Source: DATHBP01 sp035296085 (lineage in GTDB: Bacteria; Actinomycetota; Actinomycetes; Propionibacteriales; Nocardioidaceae). From it: a stretch of DNA of 44,346 nt. The stretch is taken from assembly GCA_035296085.1 (NCBI GenBank), contig DATHBP010000032.1, positions 1-44,346 of the forward strand, in the 5' to 3' direction. The notes below the pieces were generated by a model, which saw only the letters and a program-made list of their open reading frames with translations, did not search any database and was not told where the DNA came from. Of this stretch, positions 42,214-44,346 are shown in pieces. The translations under genes and the position numbers were made by a program. Numbering within the stretch: the stretch's first letter is position 1; every line of letters begins with the position of its first letter.

Positions 42214-43067
42214 CGACGGCCCGGACGGTCGTGGCGATCGCCGCGCTCACCGTGCGGGAGGCGTCCCGCCGTCGCGTACTGCTTGCCCTGCTGGTGCTCA
42301 CCGTCGTACTGCTGGCGCTCAGCGGCTGGGGTTTCTCACGCCTGGCGGCCGAGACCGAGCTGGGCACCCTCACCAGCGGCGAGGCCCGGCTGGCGGCGTC
42401 CGTGGTGCTGAACCTGGTGATGTTCGGCTTCAGCCTGATCGCGGCGTTGGGGACCGCCTTCCTGGCCGGGCCAACGCTCTCCGGCGAGACGGAGTCGGGT
42501 ATTGCCCTGTCCGTGCTCGCCCGCCCGATCCGCCGCTCCGCGTTTCTACTGGGCAAGTGGCTGGGGCTGGTGGCCTTCGGCGGCGGGTTCGTGGTCCTGG
42601 CCGGGCTGGCCCAGTGCCTGGTGGTTCGCTGGGCAGTGGACTACTGGCCCCCGCAGCTAGCGGCCGCCCTCGCCTTGCTGGCCGCGCAGACGATTGTGCT
42701 GCTCACCCTCGCCGTGCTCCTCTCCACCGTCATCTCGCCCATGGCGTCGGGAGTGGTCGCGGTCGGCCTCTTCGGAGCGACCTGGGTCGCCGGCGTGGTG
42801 GGCGGAATCGGTGGGGCGCTCGGCAACGACGCGATCGCGCGCGTCGGCAGCGTCTCGCGGATGCTGCTGCCCACCGACGGGCTGTGGCGCGGGGCGATGC
42901 ACGGGTTCCAGGACCCCACCCTGCTGACGCAGTTCGGCGCCGCTTTCGAGGGGCACCCGTTCTTGAGCGAGGCGCCATTGACCGCGACCTACCTTGCGTG
43001 GACGGCGGTGTGGGTGGCGATGGTCTGGGGGCTCGCGGCGGCCTCCTTCCTGCGCAAGGATCTGTAA
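42210..43067 (+). CDS. ABC-2 family transporter permease
   Basis: This 285-residue membrane protein has six predicted helices, beginning with a cytoplasmic helix and VLLALLVLTVVLLALSGWGF. ETESGIALSVLARPIRRSAF is the coupling-helix segment of ABC-2 (NosY-like) permeases. The last residues are a short cytoplasmic tail (FLRKDL). It shares ATGA with the ATPase gene. The exported substrate is unknown; lipids, peptides or drugs are all possible in this family. Confidence 0.9.
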   Translation: MTTARTVVAIAALTVREASRRRVLLALLVLTVVLLALSGWGFSRLAAETELGTLTSGEARLAASVVLNLVMFGFSLIAALGTAFLAGPTLSGETESGIALSVLARPIRRSAFLLGKWLGLVAFGGGFVVLAGLAQCLVVRWAVDYWPPQLAAALALLAAQTIVLLTLAVLLSTVISPMASGVVAVGLFGATWVAGVVGGIGGALGNDAIARVGSVSRMLLPTDGLWRGAMHGFQDPTLLTQFGAAFEGHPFLSEAPLTATYLAWTAVWVAMVWGLAAASFLRKDL

Positions 43068-43090
43068 CCGCTTCGCGAGCGTGGCGGAGC

Positions 43091-43120
43091 GGCATTGGCA
43101 GGGACCGCAACCGCAATGCC
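43091..43120. repeat. Inverted repeat after the ABC operon
   Basis: GGCATTG (43091-43097) and CAATGCC (43114-43120) form a perfect 7-bp stem with a 16-base loop in the 140-base gap between the convergent permease and phosphoesterase genes. It may be a terminator; nothing else is seen in this gap. Confidence 0.4.
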
Positions 43121-43207
43121 CCTTATCGTCAGAGCGCGGTAGGAGGCGTGCCCACGTGAGCAGCCCTGGTGAGCTGGGACGTGGTGACCGCTGCGGTCAA
43201 GCCAACC

Positions 43208-44346
43208 TCAGTCACAGGTTCCGGCAAAGCTGTCGTAAGCGTTCCCGTCATAACCGCGGTAGCTTCCTGACCATCCGTTGTCGGAAAGGGCGAGGCGGAC
43301 CGCTCCGAAGGGAGCGGTGAGCCGGGTCGAGGAGCGGTTGGTGGTGCCGAATGCGTAGGCGCTTTTCCCGCCGAGGCCGGAGATGATGACCACCGGACCG
43401 TTGGGGTCAGCGGTCTGCCCGTCCGGGGACCGGGGGCCGAAGCGCTGGTAGCCGTGGTCGTGACCCCAGACGGTGAGGTCGGCGTGGTTGCCATGCGCGG
43501 TTGCGAAGATCTGCTGGCCCGATGAGGTACCTGGCGCGTACCTGCCGTCGGTGACCGGCGGGTGGTGCCCGGTGACGAGCGTGCATTTTCCGAGGGACTG
43601 CGCCTCCCGAAGGGCTTGAGCAAGCCACTGGCCCTGCGGGCTAAACGGGCCGCAGCCTCCAACTTGGCCACAGTTGGTGTTGGTGACGATGACACGCCAG
43701 TCAGAGTCCGGAAGGTCTTTGGCGTAGTAGCCCTTAGTGGGATCGCCGGCCTTCGTACCGAAGTAGCCAAAGTAGCCGGGCGCTCCCGCGGTGTAGTACT
43801 CGTGGTTGCCGGCCGCCGGAATCGTGACGTCGAAGAGTGTGCGTCCTGTCCCGTCCCCGAGCAACTGACCCGTGCCCAAGTGCGGGTCGTAATACGCGGC
43901 GTACTGAGCCGCAGTCCCGGCTTCGTACTGGTTGTCACCCACGGTCAGGTAATAGTCCAGTTCCAAGTCGGACTTGATCATGTCCCCGACCTCGCGACAT
44001 CCAGCGGCGTCGAAGTCGTCGTCACAGGAGTCGCCCGAGATGTAGACGACCGGTTCGGTGATTGGGGATGGCGTAGGACTCGGGGTAGGCGCCGGCGTGA
44101 CAGTCGGAGTAGGCGACGGTGTGAGAGTCGGAGAGGGCTCCGGAGTGAGGGTCGGAGACGGCTCCGGTGTGAGGGTCGGAGACGGCTCCGGAGTGAGAGT
44201 CGGAGACGGCTCCGGAGTGAGGGTCGGAGACGGCTCCGGAGTGAGGGTCGGAGACGGCTCCGGAGTCAGAGTCGAAGATGGCGCCGGAGTGAGAGTCGGA
44301 GACGGCGCCGGTATCGGAGTTGGAGTCGGCGTGGGAGTCGTAGAAG
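43208..44346 (-). CDS. Metallophosphoesterase with Thr/Pro-rich repeat linker (N-terminus outside window)
   Basis: About 379 residues are in the window and the 5' end is cut off. A Thr/Pro-rich repeat region comes first, then a calcineurin-like phosphoesterase domain. Visible metal motifs are VVYISGDSC (first Asp), LTVGDNQYEAG, AAGNHEYY, TLVTGHHPPVTD and VWGHDHGYQRF. This matches the extracellular acid phosphatase/purple-phosphatase-like group found in actinobacteria. A linker of this kind implies a secreted or wall-associated enzyme; the signal peptide would lie outside the window. Paired cysteines (SCDDDFDAAGC, NCGQVGGC) also fit export. Confidence 0.88.
   Translation of the reverse strand, partial: STTPTPTPTPIPAPSPTLTPAPSSTLTPEPSPTLTPEPSPTLTPEPSPTLTPEPSPTLTPEPSPTLTPEPSPTLTPSPTPTVTPAPTPSPTPSPITEPVVYISGDSCDDDFDAAGCREVGDMIKSDLELDYYLTVGDNQYEAGTAAQYAAYYDPHLGTGQLLGDGTGRTLFDVTIPAAGNHEYYTAGAPGYFGYFGTKAGDPTKGYYAKDLPDSDWRVIVTNTNCGQVGGCGPFSPQGQWLAQALREAQSLGKCTLVTGHHPPVTDGRYAPGTSSGQQIFATAHGNHADLTVWGHDHGYQRFGPRSPDGQTADPNGPVVIISGLGGKSAYAFGTTNRSSTRLTAPFGAVRLALSDNGWSGSYRGYDGNAYDSFAGTCD
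44121..44312 (-). repeat. Eight tandem 24-base repeats encoding TPEPSPTL
   Basis: The units start at 44121, 44145, 44169, 44193, 44217, 44241, 44265 and 44289. The consensus on the minus strand encodes TPEPSPTL, with small changes in the first and last two units (for example APSSTL). The frame is kept throughout. Such Pro/Thr repeats form stiff, often glycosylated linkers. The region can change length by slippage. Confidence 0.92.

Noticed and set aside
44121..44312. Regular 24-base repeats as a CRISPR array.
   Set aside because: The units are contiguous without spacers and keep an open reading frame for a Thr/Pro linker.

Overview
The window is high-GC DNA packed with genes. It shows GTG/TTG starts, many four-base stop/start overlaps, PHO-box regulation, SigK/RskA, DUF5999, DUF5522 and an order of genes I recall from Mycobacterium tuberculosis (Rv1822-Rv1832). 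All of this points to an actinobacterial chromosome (class Actinomycetia). I cannot name the genus. It looks like core chromosome rather than an island: I see no phage, IS, integrase, tRNA, rRNA or CRISPR, and no gene-free stretch longer than 300 bases.

Layout. 1-1.1 kb: a frameshifted DUF222/13E12 remnant cut by the window edge, and a GNAT acetyltransferase. 1.2-5.2 kb: a TreT-type trehalose synthase coupled to aminopeptidase N. 5.2-7.8 kb: the SenX3-RegX3 phosphate two-component system divergent from phoU, with a perfect PHO box between them. 7.8-9.3 kb: a HAD hydrolase and a PAP2-family membrane phosphatase. 9.4-11.3 kb: ECF sigma factor SigK with its anti-sigma RskA, a good candidate SigK autopromoter, and a DUF5999 protein. 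11.3-14.2 kb: the TldD/TldE protease pair.

14.2-24.3 kb is an eleven-gene minus-strand block: pgsA-like, DUF881, Sbp, DUF881, gcvH, garA, ftsR (MerR), a bifunctional-nuclease-domain protein, a second MerR, glycine-riboswitch-controlled gcvP, and a translationally coupled serine hydrolase. It joins glycine cleavage, the FHA switch of central nitrogen/carbon metabolism, cell-division regulators and envelope genes. 24.3-26.2 kb: a heptad-repeat charged protein and a GAF-GGDEF diguanylate cyclase.

26.4-28.8 kb: aromatic amino-acid genes (DAHP synthase, prephenate dehydrogenase, chorismate mutase). 28.8-31.8 kb: a MocR-type regulator divergent from a secreted beta-propeller, closed by a strong bidirectional terminator. 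31.8-35.6 kb: an N-succinylamino-acid racemase/OSBS divergent from a GNAT protein, a pairing that suggests D-amino-acid salvage, then a 14-TM MFS exporter. 35.7-39.4 kb: a BtuF-like metal/cobalamin-binding protein, DUF5522, an APH-type kinase, DUF1905 and a multi-TM acyltransferase-like protein.

39.6-43.1 kb: a tightly coupled operon of sigma factor, zinc-finger membrane anti-sigma, ABC ATPase and ABC permease. This is the best candidate here for a little-described signalling/export system. 43.2 kb to the end: a metallophosphoesterase with an eight-unit Thr/Pro repeat, cut by the window edge.

A theme across the window is leaderless transcription. Seven genes without a Shine-Dalgarno have a TANNNT -10 element ending exactly 6 or 7 bases before the start codon.
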